Shown here piece by piece: positions 15,358 to 24,636 of a stretch of DNA of 34,855 bases (positions are counted from its first letter, which is position 1; every line of letters begins with the position of its first letter). Under the pieces are notes generated by a model. That model saw nothing but the letters and a program-made list of their open reading frames with translations. It searched no databases and was not told the DNA's origin. The translations under genes were made by a program, and so were the position numbers. Source of the DNA: Pseudomonadota bacterium (lineage in GTDB: Bacteria; Pseudomonadota; Gammaproteobacteria; Burkholderiales; Burkholderiaceae_C); the NCBI GenBank assembly GCA_963205335.1, contig CAUJIM010000081.1, forward strand, positions 1-34,855. The letters are read 5' to 3'.

Positions 15358-16533
15358 TCAGCGCAGGCGCCCGGCCTGCTGCGCGGCCACGGCGCGGCTG
15401 CGTTCGTCGAGCGCCAGCAGTGCCGGCAGCGAATCCGGGTTGGAGGGGGTGACGGCCTCCAAAGTTGCACGGTTGACCGCATGGATCTGGTCGAAGCGGA
15501 TGCGCCGCGCCAGAAATGCCGCCACCGCCACCTCGTTGGCGGCGTTGAGCACCGCCGTCGTGCCCGGGGCGGCGGCGAGCGCCTGCCACGACAGGTGCAG
15601 GCCGGGGAAGCGTCGCTCGTCGGCTTCCTCGAAGGTGAGCGCCGCCAGCTGGCTGAAATCGAGCGGCGCCGCGCCGCTGGCGATGCGCTCGGGCCAGGCC
15701 AGGCCGCAGGCGATCGGCACGCGCATGTCGGGCGTGCCGAGCTGCGCGATGATGGACGCGTCGGTGTACTGCACCATCGAGTGGATGATCTGCTGCGGGT
15801 GGATCACCACCTTGATCCGTTCGGGCGCGAGATCGAACAGCCAGCGCGCCTCGATCACCTCCAGCGCCTTGTTCATCATCGTCGCCGAATCGACCGAGAT
15901 CTTGCGCCCCATGACGAAGTTGGGGTGGGCGCAGGCCTCCTCGACGGTGACGTCGCACAGCGTCGCCGGGTCGCGCGTGCGAAACGGCCCGCCCGAGGCG
16001 GTGAGCAGCACGTGATCGACGCGCCGCGCCCAGGCGGCGCGGTCTTCCGGCAGGCTCTGGAAGATGGCCGAGTGCTCGCTGTCGATGGGCAGCAGCGTCG
16101 CTCCGCCCTGCTTCACCGCGCGCAGGAAGACCTCGCCGCCGACGACCAGCGCCTCCTTGTTGGCCAACAGCAGCCGCTTGCCCGCGCGCGCCGCGGCAAG
16201 GCACGGGGCCAGCCCCGCGGCACCGACGATGGCCGCCATCACGGTGTCGACACGGTCGTCGGACGCTATTTTTTCAAGAGCGTCTGGCGCTTGCAGAACC
16301 TGGGTTTGCAGGCTGTTTGCCTTGATTTTTTCCGCCAGCTGCAAGGCGTGCGGCGGGCTCGCCATGACGGCGTAGCGGGGCCGAAAGCGCGCGCACTGCG
16401 CCAGCAGCGCATCGACGCTCTCGGCGGCGCTCAGGGCGAAGAGGTCGTAGCGCTCGGGGTGGCGGGCCACGACGTCCAGGGTGCTGGTGCCGATCGAGCC
16501 GGTCGACCCCAGAATCGTCAGGCTTTGTTTCAT
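15358..16533 (-). CDS. dxr: 1-deoxy-D-xylulose 5-phosphate reductoisomerase
   Basis: The 391-residue enzyme converts DXP to MEP with NADPH in non-mevalonate isoprenoid synthesis. Motifs are LTILGSTGSIGTSTLDVV (NADPH), DTVMAAIVGAAGL, LANKEALVVGG, LPIDSEHSAIFQ, TASGGPFR, KISVDSATMMNK and HPQQIIHSMV. The start ATG overlaps the cdsA stop as ATGA. Positions 16264-16330 carry a diverged copy of the hairpin repeat, translated NSLQTQVLQAPDALEKIA. The protein length through this part equals that of E. coli Dxr, so if the repeat was inserted, it replaced or became fitted into an existing surface segment. Confidence 0.96.
   Translation of the reverse strand: MKQSLTILGSTGSIGTSTLDVVARHPERYDLFALSAAESVDALLAQCARFRPRYAVMASPPHALQLAEKIKANSLQTQVLQAPDALEKIASDDRVDTVMAAIVGAAGLAPCLAAARAGKRLLLANKEALVVGGEVFLRAVKQGGATLLPIDSEHSAIFQSLPEDRAAWARRVDHVLLTASGGPFRTRDPATLCDVTVEEACAHPNFVMGRKISVDSATMMNKALEVIEARWLFDLAPERIKVVIHPQQIIHSMVQYTDASIIAQLGTPDMRVPIACGLAWPERIASGAAPLDFSQLAALTFEEADERRFPGLHLSWQALAAAPGTTAVLNAANEVAVAAFLARRIRFDQIHAVNRATLEAVTPSNPDSLPALLALDERSRAVAAQQAGRLR
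16264..16330 (+). repeat. Hairpin repeat family, copy 5 (diverged), inside dxr
   Basis: CGCTATTTTTTCAAGAGCGT, then CTGGCGCTTGCAGAACCTGG, then GTTTGCAGGCTGTTT follow the family order: AT-rich start, core, stem, loop, and AGGCTGTTT end. The core GATAGCTGCTGG has become AAGAGCGTCTGG, and the second stem arm is diverged. The segment is AT-rich compared with the surrounding gene. It is in the same orientation and frame as copies 3 and 4. Confidence 0.55.
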
Positions 16534-17372
16534 GGCGAGGCGAAATGGACGAGCATCATGGCCAGCGGCAGCGTGGGCAGCAGGGCATCGATGCGGTCGA
16601 GCACGCCGCCATGGCCCGGCAGCAGGCGGCTGCTGTCCTTGGCGCCGCTGCTGCGCTTGACGAGCGACTCCACGAGGTCGCCCACCACGCTCATCGTGGC
16701 CAGGAAGCACAGGCCGAGCAGCAGCCAGGGCACGCCCTGGCGGGCCAGCACGGTGTAGAGGCTGGGCGATGCGGCCTGCCAATGGACATCGGCCCAGATC
16801 CAGGCGAGCGCCAGCACCAGCACGCCCGCCATGCCGCCCCAGACGCCCTCCCAGCTCTTGCCGGGGCTGATCGCGGGAGCGAGCTTGCGCCGGCCGAACG
16901 CCCGGCCCGCGAAGTAGGCGAACACGTCGGCGGCCCAGACCAGGCACAGGACCGAGAGCAGGAAATTGACGCCGCGCAGGCGCGCCTGCGCCATCGCCAG
17001 CCACGCCAGCCACAGCGCCAGCACGCCGCCGGCCACGCGCAGCGCGCGCGGCACGCCGGGCCACAGCGGCACGCCGCGCGCCAGCAGCCAGCCGCCGAGC
17101 AGCACCCAGGCGGCGCCGGCCAGCGGCCAGAGCCACGGCAGCGGCGCGGCGATCCATCCCGCCCTCCAGGCCGCGGCGCACAGCGCGCTGCCAATCGCGG
17201 CCAGCGCCAGGGACGCCGCCTGCCCCAGGCCGTTGAGCCCCCCCCACTCCCAGCACGCGGCCGCGATGAACACCAGCATGAGCGCGGCCAGGGGCACGAA
17301 GGACGGATGCCAGAGCGCGGGCAGCAGCAGCGCGAGCAGCACCAGGGCCGTGACGATGCGCTGCGCCAGCAT
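16530..17372 (-). CDS. cdsA: Phosphatidate cytidylyltransferase (CDP-diglyceride synthase)
   Basis: This 280-residue, multi-helix inner-membrane enzyme makes CDP-diacylglycerol from phosphatidate and CTP for all phospholipid synthesis. Hydrophobic helices fill most of the sequence. The C-terminal family signature is present: SLVKRSSGAKDSSRLLPGHGG contains the S-x-x-KR-x4-KD-x4-LPGHGG pattern, followed by LDRIDALL. SPGKSWEGVWGG, the conserved cytoplasmic segment, lies about 70 residues before. The start ATG lies five bases after the uppS stop, and its own stop overlaps dxr. Confidence 0.95.
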   Translation of the reverse strand: MLAQRIVTALVLLALLLPALWHPSFVPLAALMLVFIAAACWEWGGLNGLGQAASLALAAIGSALCAAAWRAGWIAAPLPWLWPLAGAAWVLLGGWLLARGVPLWPGVPRALRVAGGVLALWLAWLAMAQARLRGVNFLLSVLCLVWAADVFAYFAGRAFGRRKLAPAISPGKSWEGVWGGMAGVLVLALAWIWADVHWQAASPSLYTVLARQGVPWLLLGLCFLATMSVVGDLVESLVKRSSGAKDSSRLLPGHGGVLDRIDALLPTLPLAMMLVHFASP

Positions 17373-17377
17373 GGCAG

Positions 17378-18112
17378 TCAGGCCCGCAGCGCCGCGGCGG
17401 CCGCCACGTGCATCTGCTCCGGGGTACGGCCGAAGCGGCGCTCGCGCGCGGCGAACGCGGCGATCGCCTCGTCCAGCGCCGCCTCGTCGAAATCGGGCCA
17501 GAGCCGGTCGCTGAAATACAGCTCGCAGTACGCCGCCTGCCAGAGCAGGAAATTGCTGATGCGCATCTCGCCGCCGGTGCGGATCAAAAGGTCGGGATCG
17601 GGCACGTGCGCCATGGCCATCGCGCGGTGCAGGCTCTCCTCGGTGATCGCCTCGCCGCCCGCCGCGAGTCGCGCCGCCGCCTGGGCGATGTCCCAGCGCC
17701 CGCCGTAGTTGAAGCAGACGTTGAGCGTCAGGCGGGTGTTGGCGGCGGTGGCGGCCTCGGCCTGCTCGAGCGCGGCGCGCATGCCGCTCGCCAGCCCCTC
17801 GCGCGCACCGACGAAGAACAGGCGCACGCCGTCGCGCATGAGCTGGGGCACCTCGCGCACCAGCGCCCGGCCCATCAGCTCCATCAGGCCCGAGACCTCG
17901 TCCTGTGGGCGGTTCCAGTTCTCGGACGAGAACGCGAACACCGTGAGCACCGCCACGCCGCGCTCGGCGCAGGCGCGCACGCAGCGGCGCAGCGACTCCA
18001 CCCCCTGCTTGTGTCCCGCCAGGCGCGGCAGGAAACGCCGCTTGGCCCAGCGCCCGTTGCCATCCATGACGATGGCGATGTGCCGCGGCGCGGCGGTGGC
18101 TGCAGTCTGCAT
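17378..18112 (-). CDS. uppS: Undecaprenyl diphosphate synthase (cis-prenyltransferase)
   Basis: This 244-residue enzyme makes the C55 carrier lipid of peptidoglycan and O-antigen from FPP and IPP. The N-terminal motif HIAIVMDGNGRWAKRR contains the catalytic aspartate. VLTVFAFSSENWNRP, LNVCFNYGGRWDIAQAA and the C-terminal DPDLLIRTGGEMRISNFLLW are the other family motifs. The start at 18112 gives a normal N-terminus; the frame is open further upstream, but that part overlaps frr. It lies 23 bases after frr and five before cdsA. Confidence 0.96.
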   Translation of the reverse strand: MQTAATAAPRHIAIVMDGNGRWAKRRFLPRLAGHKQGVESLRRCVRACAERGVAVLTVFAFSSENWNRPQDEVSGLMELMGRALVREVPQLMRDGVRLFFVGAREGLASGMRAALEQAEAATAANTRLTLNVCFNYGGRWDIAQAAARLAAGGEAITEESLHRAMAMAHVPDPDLLIRTGGEMRISNFLLWQAAYCELYFSDRLWPDFDEAALDEAIAAFAARERRFGRTPEQMHVAAAAALRA

Positions 18113-18135
18113 GGACGATGGGAAGGACGCCAGCC

Positions 18136-18696
18136 TCAGATGGCCATGATGTCCTGTTCCTTGGCCGCGACCAGCGCGTCGATCTCGGCGATGCACTTGT
18201 CGGTGAGCTTCTGGATCTCGGCCTCCGAGCGCTTGAGCTCGTCCTCGCTCGCCTCCTTGTCCTTGACCATCTTCTTGACCGCGTCGTTGGCGTCGCGGCG
18301 CAGGTTGCGCACGGCCACCTTGGCGCCCTCGCCCTCGCTGCGCGCGAGCTTGGTCATTTCCTTGCGCCGCTCCTCGCTCATCGGCGGCATGGGCACGCGG
18401 ATCAGGTCGCCGATCGAGGCCGGGTTGAGCCCCAGGTCGCTCTCGCGGATGGCCTTCTCGACCTTGGCGGCCATGTTCTTCTCCCACGGCTGCACGCTGA
18501 TCGTGCGCGCATCGAGCAGCGCCACGTTGGCCACCTGCGACAGCGGCACCATGGAGCCGTAGTACTCGACGTGGATGGTGTCGAGCAGCGCGGGGCTGGC
18601 GCGGCCGGTGCGGATCTTGGAGAGGCTGGTCTTGAACGCGGCGACCGAGTGCTCCATCCTGGCCTTGGCGTTGTTGTGTATTTCGGCAATCGTCAT
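18136..18696 (-). CDS. frr: Ribosome recycling factor
   Basis: This 186-residue factor, with EF-G, splits the post-termination ribosome. The order of family segments is normal: M-x-H-S-V-A-A-F-K-T near residue 20, [59 protein letters not shown], and a C-terminal charged helical bundle ([15 protein letters not shown]). AGGAG seven to eleven bases before the ATG supports the start at 18696. It is 31 bases downstream of pyrH. Confidence 0.97.
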   Translation of the reverse strand: MTIAEIHNNAKARMEHSVAAFKTSLSKIRTGRASPALLDTIHVEYYGSMVPLSQVANVALLDARTISVQPWEKNMAAKVEKAIRESDLGLNPASIGDLIRVPMPPMSEERRKEMTKLARSEGEGAKVAVRNLRRDANDAVKKMVKDKEASEDELKRSEAEIQKLTDKCIAEIDALVAAKEQDIMAI

Positions 18697-18727
18697 GACT
18701 GGCTCCTGTGCGGGCGTGCGCCAGCGC

Positions 18728-19450
18728 TCAAGCGTACACCAGCGTGCCTTCGTCCTCACCCAGGATCACGCGCTTGAGCGCCCCCGGCTTGAAGATCGAA
18801 AACACCCGGATCGGCAGCTTCTGGTCGCGGCACAGCGCGAACGCCGTGGCGTCCATGATGCCGAGGTTCTTCACCATGGCCTCGTCGAACGTCAGCTTCG
18901 CATAGCGCGTGGCGCCCGGGTCTTTCTTGGGATCGGCGGTGTAGACGCCATCGACCTTGGTGGCCTTGAGCACCAGGTCGGCGCCGATCTCGGCGCCGCG
19001 CAGCGCGGCCGCCGTGTCGGTGGTGAAGAAGGGGTTGCCGGTGCCGGCGGCGAACACCACCACCTTGCCCTCTTCGAGGTACTGCAGCGCCTTGGGCCGC
19101 ACGTAGGGCTCGACCACCTCCTGGATGCCGATGGCCGACATCACGCGCGCCGTCAGGCCCTGCTTGTTCATGGTGTCGGCCAGCGCCAGCGCGTTCATCA
19201 CGGTGGCGAGCATGCCCATGTAGTCGGCGGTGGCGCGGTCCATCCCCTCGGCACCGCCGGCGACGCCGCGGAAGATGTTGCCGCCGCCGATCACCACCGC
19301 CACCTCCACGCCCAGCTCGGTGACCTCGGCGATCTCCTGCACCATGCGCACGATGGTCGCGCGGTTGATGCCGAAGGCGTCGTCGCCCATCAGCGCCTCG
19401 CCCGAGAGTTTGAGCAGGACGCGCCGGTGCGCGGGCGTGGCGGTGGACAT
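18728..19450 (-). CDS. pyrH: Uridylate kinase (UMP kinase)
   Basis: The 240-residue hexameric amino-acid-kinase-fold enzyme phosphorylates UMP to UDP. Motifs are [62 protein letters not shown] (nucleotide binding) and [23 protein letters not shown] eleven bases upstream of the ATG is a somewhat distant ribosome binding site. It lies 46 bases after tsf and is followed by frr, the usual bacterial order. Confidence 0.97.
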   Translation of the reverse strand: MSTATPAHRRVLLKLSGEALMGDDAFGINRATIVRMVQEIAEVTELGVEVAVVIGGGNIFRGVAGGAEGMDRATADYMGMLATVMNALALADTMNKQGLTARVMSAIGIQEVVEPYVRPKALQYLEEGKVVVFAAGTGNPFFTTDTAAALRGAEIGADLVLKATKVDGVYTADPKKDPGATRYAKLTFDEAMVKNLGIMDATAFALCRDQKLPIRVFSIFKPGALKRVILGEDEGTLVYA

Positions 19451-19496
19451 GGGGAGCTTCTCCGTGCGATGAAAGGCGGGGCGGCGTGGGCGGACT

Positions 19497-20393
19497 TCAG
19501 GCGCCGGTCTTGGCGGCGGCGACCTGCGCGGCCACTTCGGCGGCGAAGTCGTCCTGCTTCTTCTCGATGCCCTCGCCCACCACGTAGAGCGTGAAGCCCT
19601 TGACCGTGGTCTTGCGCTCCTTGAGCATCTGCGCCACGGTCTGCTTGCCGTCGGCGGCCTTGACGAACACCTGGTCGGCCAGCGACACCTCCTTGAGGTA
19701 TTTCTGCACCGCGCCCTCGATCATCTTGGCGGCGATCTCGGCCGGCTTGCCCGACTCGGCGGCCTTGGCCGCGGCCACCGAGCGCTCGCGCTCGACCAGT
19801 TCGGCGGGCACGTCGGCGCTGGTCAGCGCCACCGGCTTCATCGCCGCCACGTGCATCGCCACGTCCTTGGCCGCGACCGCGTCGCCCTCGTACTCGACGA
19901 CCACGCCGATGCGCGTGCCGTGCAGGTAGTGCGCCAGCGGCGTGCCGGCGAAGCGCTTGAAACGGCGCAGCGACATGTTCTCGCCGATCTTGCCGATCAG
20001 GCCCTTGCGCACGTCCTCCAGCGTCGGGCCGTAGTCGTCCTGCGCATAGGGCAGCGCGGCCAGCGCGGCCAGGTCCGCCGGAGCGTGCTCGGCCACCAGC
20101 CTGGCGGCGCCGCCGGCCATGGCGATGAAGCTCTCGTTCTTGGAGACGAAGTCGGTCTCGCTGTTGATCTCGACGATGGCGCCCGTGTCGCCCTCGATGC
20201 AGGCCGCGATCACGCCCTCGGCGGTGACGCGCGACGCCGCCTTGCCGGCCTTGGTGCCGAGCTTGACGCGCAGGATTTCCTCGGCCTTGGCCATGTCGCC
20301 CTCGGCCTCGGTGAGCGCGCGCTTGCACTCCATCATCGGCGCGTCGGTCTTGGCGCGCAGTTCGGCGACCATGCTTGCAGTGATAGCTGCCAT
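19497..20393 (-). CDS. tsf: Translation elongation factor Ts
   Basis: This 298-residue protein is the nucleotide exchange factor for EF-Tu. The N-terminal UBA-like domain reads [20 protein letters not shown] then [10 protein letters not shown]. The core has [20 protein letters not shown], including the conserved TDFV segment that contacts EF-Tu. The C-terminal part is Lys/Ala-rich. GGAG lies nine bases upstream of the ATG. It is separated from rpsB by an 85-base gap that holds a terminator-like hairpin, so its level may be set lower than that of S2 or tuned by read-through. Confidence 0.97.
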   Translation of the reverse strand: MAAITASMVAELRAKTDAPMMECKRALTEAEGDMAKAEEILRVKLGTKAGKAASRVTAEGVIAACIEGDTGAIVEINSETDFVSKNESFIAMAGGAARLVAEHAPADLAALAALPYAQDDYGPTLEDVRKGLIGKIGENMSLRRFKRFAGTPLAHYLHGTRIGVVVEYEGDAVAAKDVAMHVAAMKPVALTSADVPAELVERERSVAAAKAAESGKPAEIAAKMIEGAVQKYLKEVSLADQVFVKAADGKQTVAQMLKERKTTVKGFTLYVVGEGIEKKQDDFAAEVAAQVAAAKTGA

Positions 20394-20423
20394 TGTTCTT
20401 TCTCCAGTCTCGGTTCAATGCCT

Positions 20424-20451
20424 AAAAAAATGGGGCTGCCGCAGCGCCCCA
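20424..20451 (-). terminator. Intrinsic terminator/attenuator between rpsB and tsf
   Basis: On the minus strand TGGGGC (20451-20446) pairs with GCCCCA (20436-20431), with inner GC pairing possible, and is followed directly by seven T residues (20430-20424) and then A. It has the stem and T run of a Rho-independent terminator. Since tsf has no obvious promoter of its own in the remaining 30 bases, it most likely acts as a partial terminator; an analogous attenuator between rpsB and tsf is known in E. coli. Confidence 0.85.
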
Positions 20452-20478
20452 CTCTTCGAGAGACGCTTCGCGCGCGCT

Positions 20479-21237
20479 TCAGGCGGCCGACTCGTCCACT
20501 TCCACGAATTCATCGCCGCCTTCGCCACCCGCCGCCACGGCCTTGGCGACCTCGTCGATGGCGTTGGCCTTGCCTTCCAGGATCGCATCGGCGATGCCGC
20601 GCGCGTACAGCGCCACCGCCTTGGCCGAGTCGTCGTTGCCCGGGATCACGTAGTCGATGCCCTCGGGGTTGTGGTTGGAATCGACCACGCCGATCAGCGG
20701 AATGCCGAGCTTCTTGGCCTCGGAAATCGCGATCTTGTGGAAGCCCACGTCGATCACGAAAATGGCGTCGGGCAGCGCGGCCATGTCCTGGATGCCGCCG
20801 ATGTCCTTCTCGAGCTTGGCCAGCTCGCGCGTGAACATGAGCTGCTCTTTCTTGCTCATGGACTCGAGCCCGGCCTCCTGTTGCGCCTTCATCTCCTTCA
20901 GGCGCTTGATCGAGGTCTTGACGGTCTTGAAATTGGTCAGCATGCCGCCCAGCCAGCGCTGGTCCACGTAAGGCATGCCGGCGCGCTGCGCCTGCTCGGC
21001 GATGGTCTCGCGCGCCTGGCGCTTGGTGCCCACCATCAGGATGGTGCCGCGGTTGGCGGCGAGTTGCCGGGCGAACTTCTGCGCCCCCTGGAACATCGGC
21101 AGCGTCTGCTCCAGGTTGATGATGTGGATCTTGTTGCGATGGCCGAAAATGAACGGGGCCATCTTGGGGTTCCAGAAGCGCGTCTGGTGGCCGAAGTGGA
21201 CACCCGCTTCCAGCATTTCGCGCATGGTGACGGACAT
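20479..21237 (-). CDS. rpsB: 30S ribosomal protein S2
   Basis: The 252-residue protein has the usual S2 segments: [48 protein letters not shown]-like [28 protein letters not shown], and [20 protein letters not shown] ahead of [20 protein letters not shown]. The acidic C-terminus ([11 protein letters not shown]) is typical of betaproteobacteria. It is the first gene of the minus-strand block and is preceded by a leader of about 150 bases. S2 autoregulates its own messenger in several bacteria, and this leader is long enough for such control. Confidence 0.97.
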   Translation of the reverse strand: MSVTMREMLEAGVHFGHQTRFWNPKMAPFIFGHRNKIHIINLEQTLPMFQGAQKFARQLAANRGTILMVGTKRQARETIAEQAQRAGMPYVDQRWLGGMLTNFKTVKTSIKRLKEMKAQQEAGLESMSKKEQLMFTRELAKLEKDIGGIQDMAALPDAIFVIDVGFHKIAISEAKKLGIPLIGVVDSNHNPEGIDYVIPGNDDSAKAVALYARGIADAILEGKANAIDEVAKAVAAGGEGGDEFVEVDESAA

Positions 21238-21370
21238 TGAAGTGCTCCAAAGGTTGGGTCTTAAATCCGGCCCCGAAAATTGCACCGCGCGGCGATGGCG
21301 CGGCGGCAACACCTTGATGGGACCGGTTTGCGATTTGCCTTGCCGCCCGCGGAGCCAGGGGGTCGCCCCG

Positions 21371-21403
21371 GGTTTTCGCAAGCAGCAAAACCGTGGAATT
21401 ATA
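21371..21403 (-). promoter_or_regulatory. rpsB promoter -10 element and leader hairpin
   Basis: A perfect TATAAT lies on the minus strand at 21403-21398. No TTGACA-like -35 is found at the right distance; the upstream sequence is GC-rich. Just downstream GGTTTT (21392-21387) can pair with AAAACC (21376-21371) around a 10-base loop near the 5' end of the predicted transcript. The leader then runs to the ATG at 21237. This places the main promoter of the whole block here. Confidence 0.6.
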
Positions 21404-21474
21404 GCCTCTCCCCCTGCGGCCGGCCGGCCCGCGGCGCCCACCGCGCGCGCCGGCGCGACGCCACAATGCGTCCC

Positions 21475-23010
21475 ATGCAACGCCCCTCGCCCGAGCACCC
21501 CCACCCGCTGCACGACACGGCAGCCACCCGCGCGCTGGAGGCCGCCGCCGGCGCCGCCCTGCCGCCGCACACGCTGATGCAGCGCGCAGGCCGCGCCACG
21601 GCGCGCCTGGCGCTGGCGCTGGCGCCCCACGCGCGCCGGTTCTGGGTCGCCTGCGGCAGCGGCAACAACGGCGGCGACGGGCTCGAGGCCGCCGCGCTGC
21701 TGCACCGGGCGGGCCACCCGGTCTGCGTATCGCTGCTGGGCGAGCCGGCGCGCCTGCCGCCCGATGCCGCGCGCTCGTGGCAGCGCGCACGCGATGCCGG
21801 CGTGGCCTTCGCCGACACCCCGCCCGCGCTCGGGCCGCAAGACCTGTGCATCGACGCCCTGCTGGGCGTGGGCCTTGCCGGCACCCCGCGGGCGCAGGCG
21901 CCCGACCCGCGCCTGGCCCGCTGGCTCGCCCACATGCGCGCCAGCGGCGCCGGCACGCTGTGCGTGGACCTGCCCTCCGGGCTGATGGCCGACACCGGCC
22001 AGTGGGCGCCCGGCTTCGGGGACGGCGCGCCGCCCGCCCCGGGCGCGCGCCACACGCTCTCGCTGCTCACGCTCAAGCCGGGGCTGTTCACCGCCCACGG
22101 GCGCGACGCGGCGGGCACCGTCTGGTTCGACGGCCTGGCCATAGACGCCGGCGCGCATCCCCCCACCGCCTGGCTCGAAGGCGCGCCGCCCGGGGCTTCG
22201 CGCGCGCACGCCAGCCACAAGGGCAGCTTCGGCGACGTGGCCGTGGTCGGCGGCGAGGGGCTGGCCGGGCGCGGCATGGGCATGACGGGCGCGGCCGTCC
22301 TCGCCGCGCTCGCCGCGCTGCACGGTGGCGCCGGGCGCGTGCTGCTGGCGCTGCTCGACGCCGGCGCGACGGCGGCGCTGCCCCGGCACCCCGAGCTGAT
22401 GCTGCGCCGCTTCGACGCGCTCGACCTGGAGCGCGGCACCGTGGTGTGCGGCTGCGGCGGCGGCAGCGCCGTGGTGCAGGTGCTGCCCGAGGTGCTGGCG
22501 CGCTCGCGCGCACTGGTGCTCGACGCCGACGCGCTCAACGCCATCGCCGCCGACGGCGCCCTGCAACAGGCCCTCGCGTCGCGCGGCGACCGCGCCACCG
22601 TGCTCACGCCCCACCCGCTCGAAGCCGCGCGGCTGCTGGAGTCCACGACCGCAGCGGTACAGGCGGACCGCCTGGCGGCGGCATCCGCGCTGGCGCGGCG
22701 TTTCGGCTGCACGGTGGTGCTCAAGGGCTCGGGCAGCGTCAGCACCGCGCCGGGCCTGGCGCCGCGCATCAACCCGACCGGCAACGCCCTGCTGGCCACC
22801 GCCGGCACGGGCGACGTGCTGGCGGGCCTGGCGGGCGCACGGCTGGCCGCCGCGCCGCACACTGGTCACGCGGACGTACTGCAGGCGGCAGGCAGCGCCT
22901 GCTGGCTGCACGGCGCGGTGGCCGACGCCTGGCCGGCAGGCCGGGCGCTCACGGCATCGAGGCTGGCGCTGGCGCTCGGCGCGGCTGCGCGCCCTGCTGT
23001 ACCAGCGTGA
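21475..23010 (+). CDS. nnr: Bifunctional NAD(P)H-hydrate epimerase / ADP-dependent dehydratase
   Basis: The 511-residue protein repairs hydrated NAD(P)H. The N-terminal YjeF_N epimerase domain (to about residue 225) has [32 protein letters not shown] and [13 protein letters not shown]. The C-terminal YjeF_C dehydratase domain has [45 protein letters not shown] and the ATP/ADP-site [20 protein letters not shown]. Two in-frame ATGs (21466 and 21475) are possible. I chose 21475 because CACAAT, a -10-like element, ends seven bases before it and no ribosome binding site is present, suggesting a leaderless message. The 3' end overlaps the convergent lipoprotein gene by 62 bases. Confidence 0.93.
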   Translation: MQRPSPEHPHPLHDTAATRALEAAAGAALPPHTLMQRAGRATARLALALAPHARRFWVACGSGNNGGDGLEAAALLHRAGHPVCVSLLGEPARLPPDAARSWQRARDAGVAFADTPPALGPQDLCIDALLGVGLAGTPRAQAPDPRLARWLAHMRASGAGTLCVDLPSGLMADTGQWAPGFGDGAPPAPGARHTLSLLTLKPGLFTAHGRDAAGTVWFDGLAIDAGAHPPTAWLEGAPPGASRAHASHKGSFGDVAVVGGEGLAGRGMGMTGAAVLAALAALHGGAGRVLLALLDAGATAALPRHPELMLRRFDALDLERGTVVCGCGGGSAVVQVLPEVLARSRALVLDADALNAIAADGALQQALASRGDRATVLTPHPLEAARLLESTTAAVQADRLAAASALARRFGCTVVLKGSGSVSTAPGLAPRINPTGNALLATAGTGDVLAGLAGARLAAAPHTGHADVLQAAGSACWLHGAVADAWPAGRALTASRLALALGAAARPAVPA

Positions 23011-23632
23011 TGCGCCGGCCCAGTGCGTCGGCCAGCGCGGTGTCTCCGGCCGCGCCGGCCCGCTGCTGGCGCGCCAGCAGCCAGGCGAGCAGCGGGCGGC
23101 GCCAGCCCTGCGCGGAGGCGGTGTCGGTGGCGAGCACCAGCGTCTCGGGCGTGGCGCGGCCGGCCTGCAGCGCGGCGCCTGCGGCCACCAGGCGCGAGAG
23201 CGGGTCGGCCAGGGTGCCGATGGCCTGCGCACTGCGCGCGGCGGCGCGCTGCGGCCCGGGCAGCAGGGGCCGCTGCGCGGGGCTTTCCCGCCCCGCCAGG
23301 TAGTCGGCGTAGGCGGCGTCCTCGGCGCCGGCGTCCTGGCGCAGCGCCTCGAAGGCCGCGCAGGGCCCGGTATCCAGGCTGGCCACCCGCGCCGCGCAGC
23401 GCAGCAGCTCCAGGCGCGCCGCCAGTTCCACGCGCCCGGTGCGCGCCACCTCGGCGCGGGCCAGCGCCCACTCCCGGTCCGCCACCGCGTCGTCGCCGCG
23501 CAGGTAGGCCTGCAGCGCCCGCCCGGCGGCGCCGTGCGCGTTCATCTGCCAGTCCGGCGCCGGGGGCGTGCTGGAGCACGCCGCGCAGGCGGCGAGCGCC
23601 AGGGCGCAGAGCGATCGCGCGAGAGACCTCAT
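22949..23632 (-). CDS. Hypothetical lipoprotein of an MCE transport cluster
   Basis: The 227-residue protein starts with a lipoprotein signal ([16 protein letters not shown], lipobox LAAC with Cys at residue 16). The rest is Ala/Arg/Leu-rich and mostly helical, with a possible TPR-like look ([20 protein letters not shown]). I do not recognise a domain; it does not resemble the PqiC-type auxiliary lipoprotein that often sits at this place. Its ATG overlaps the stop of the MCE gene (ATGA), so it is almost certainly cotranslated with it. Its last 62 bases overlap the end of nnr on the other strand. Confidence 0.75.
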   Translation of the reverse strand: MRSLARSLCALALAACAACSSTPPAPDWQMNAHGAAGRALQAYLRGDDAVADREWALARAEVARTGRVELAARLELLRCAARVASLDTGPCAAFEALRQDAGAEDAAYADYLAGRESPAQRPLLPGPQRAAARSAQAIGTLADPLSRLVAAGAALQAGRATPETLVLATDTASAQGWRRPLLAWLLARQQRAGAAGDTALADALGRRITLVQQGAQPRRAPAPASMP

Positions 23633-24633
23633 GGCAGCTTCAGCTCCGTGTCGCGCGCGAACGGCCACTTGCGGTTGATCTCGTCGATCAGGCCTTCGAT
23701 CTTGCGCAGGTTGGCCTCGACATCGGCGCGCAGGGCCGCCAGGTCCGTCGTCGCCTCGCGCGCATTGGCGCCCACGGCCTGCGCCTCGGCGAGCACGCCG
23801 TCGAGCCTGGCCAGGCTCTGGCGCGCGTCCTGCAGCAGGGCGCTCGCCCGGGTGACGCTGTCGCGCACCTCGGGCAGCAGGCCGGCGTCGGCGCCGCTGC
23901 CGAAGAGCTGGCGATCGGCCTTGGCGCCCATGGCATCCAGGCGCGCCACCAGCGCGCTGCCCTGCTGCACCAGCCGCGTGGTCTGCTGCAGCAGGGCAGG
24001 GATTTTCTGCGCGTCGGCGCCGCTGCCCATCAGCACCGCCAGCGCACCGCCCGGGGCGTTCAGGCGCTCGGTGAGCGCGCGCACCTGCGCCAGCATCCCG
24101 GCCAGCTCCGAACCCTGGGCGGTGAGCGCATTGAGGTTGTCCAGCAGCTGGCGCGCGCTGTTCATGAGCGGGGGAATCTCGGCGCCCACGTCGCCGCGCA
24201 TCACCGGGCGCTCGGCGCCGTCTTCCAGCGGCGGGTCGGACAGGATGCCGCTGTAGGCCTTGATGGTGGTGCCGCCCACCAGCCCCCGCACCATCGTGAA
24301 CACGCTCGACGTGCGCAGCCAGTGCGCCTCGCGCCGCGCCACGTCCACGGCGATGTGCACCGTGCCGTCGCGCGCCAGCTCGATGCCGCGCACGCGGCCG
24401 ATGGGGAAGCCCGAGAACGTCATGTCCATGCCGACGGCCACGCCCTCGGAATCGTCGGCCACGAGCACCAGCCGCTGCGTCGCCTCGAACGCGCCGCGCG
24501 CGTACAGCAGGTAGACGATGGAGCCGGCGATCAGCGCCGCGGTGAAAAGCAGCAGCGCCGCCGCCTTCAGGCGCAGGTGCGCCACGGGGCGCGGCGGCTC
24601 CTCGGTCGGGCTCTGCGGGGGCGAATCGGTCAT
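23629..24633 (-). CDS. MlaD/PqiB-type MCE domain protein
   Basis: The 334-residue protein has a short Pro-rich cytoplasmic tail, one membrane helix (about residues 22-44, LKAAALLLFTAALIAGSIVY), then one MCE domain beginning RLVLVADDSEGVAVGMDMTF and containing the family segment SGFPIGRVRGIEL. A long helical region with hydrophobic heptads follows (about residues 155-330). MCE proteins form hexameric periplasmic rings or tubes that carry phospholipids between membranes, driven by an MlaE-type permease and an MlaF-type ATPase. The permease gene lies three bases upstream, but an ATPase gene is missing. The stop overlaps the lipoprotein start. Confidence 0.88.
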   Translation of the reverse strand: MTDSPPQSPTEEPPRPVAHLRLKAAALLLFTAALIAGSIVYLLYARGAFEATQRLVLVADDSEGVAVGMDMTFSGFPIGRVRGIELARDGTVHIAVDVARREAHWLRTSSVFTMVRGLVGGTTIKAYSGILSDPPLEDGAERPVMRGDVGAEIPPLMNSARQLLDNLNALTAQGSELAGMLAQVRALTERLNAPGGALAVLMGSGADAQKIPALLQQTTRLVQQGSALVARLDAMGAKADRQLFGSGADAGLLPEVRDSVTRASALLQDARQSLARLDGVLAEAQAVGANAREATTDLAALRADVEANLRKIEGLIDEINRKWPFARDTELKLP

Positions 24634-24636
24634 GCG

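Noticed and set aside
11641-16758. A 1705-codon open frame on the plus strand opposite bamA, rseP and dxr
   Set aside because: It lies antisense to three well-identified genes, and its translation is a low-complexity His/Arg/Ala/Gly/Val-rich sequence typical of the shadow frame of GC-rich genes. No start signal was seen.
20379-20393. TGATAGCTGCCA at the start of tsf, identical to part of the hairpin repeat
   Set aside because: It encodes the conserved EF-Ts N-terminus MAAIT, and none of the other repeat parts is present, so it is probably coincidence.
22949-22951. Extending the lipoprotein frame upstream to about 25360 as one long protein
   Set aside because: The upstream part is a shadow of the MCE and permease genes; the lipoprotein signal at 23632 marks the real start.
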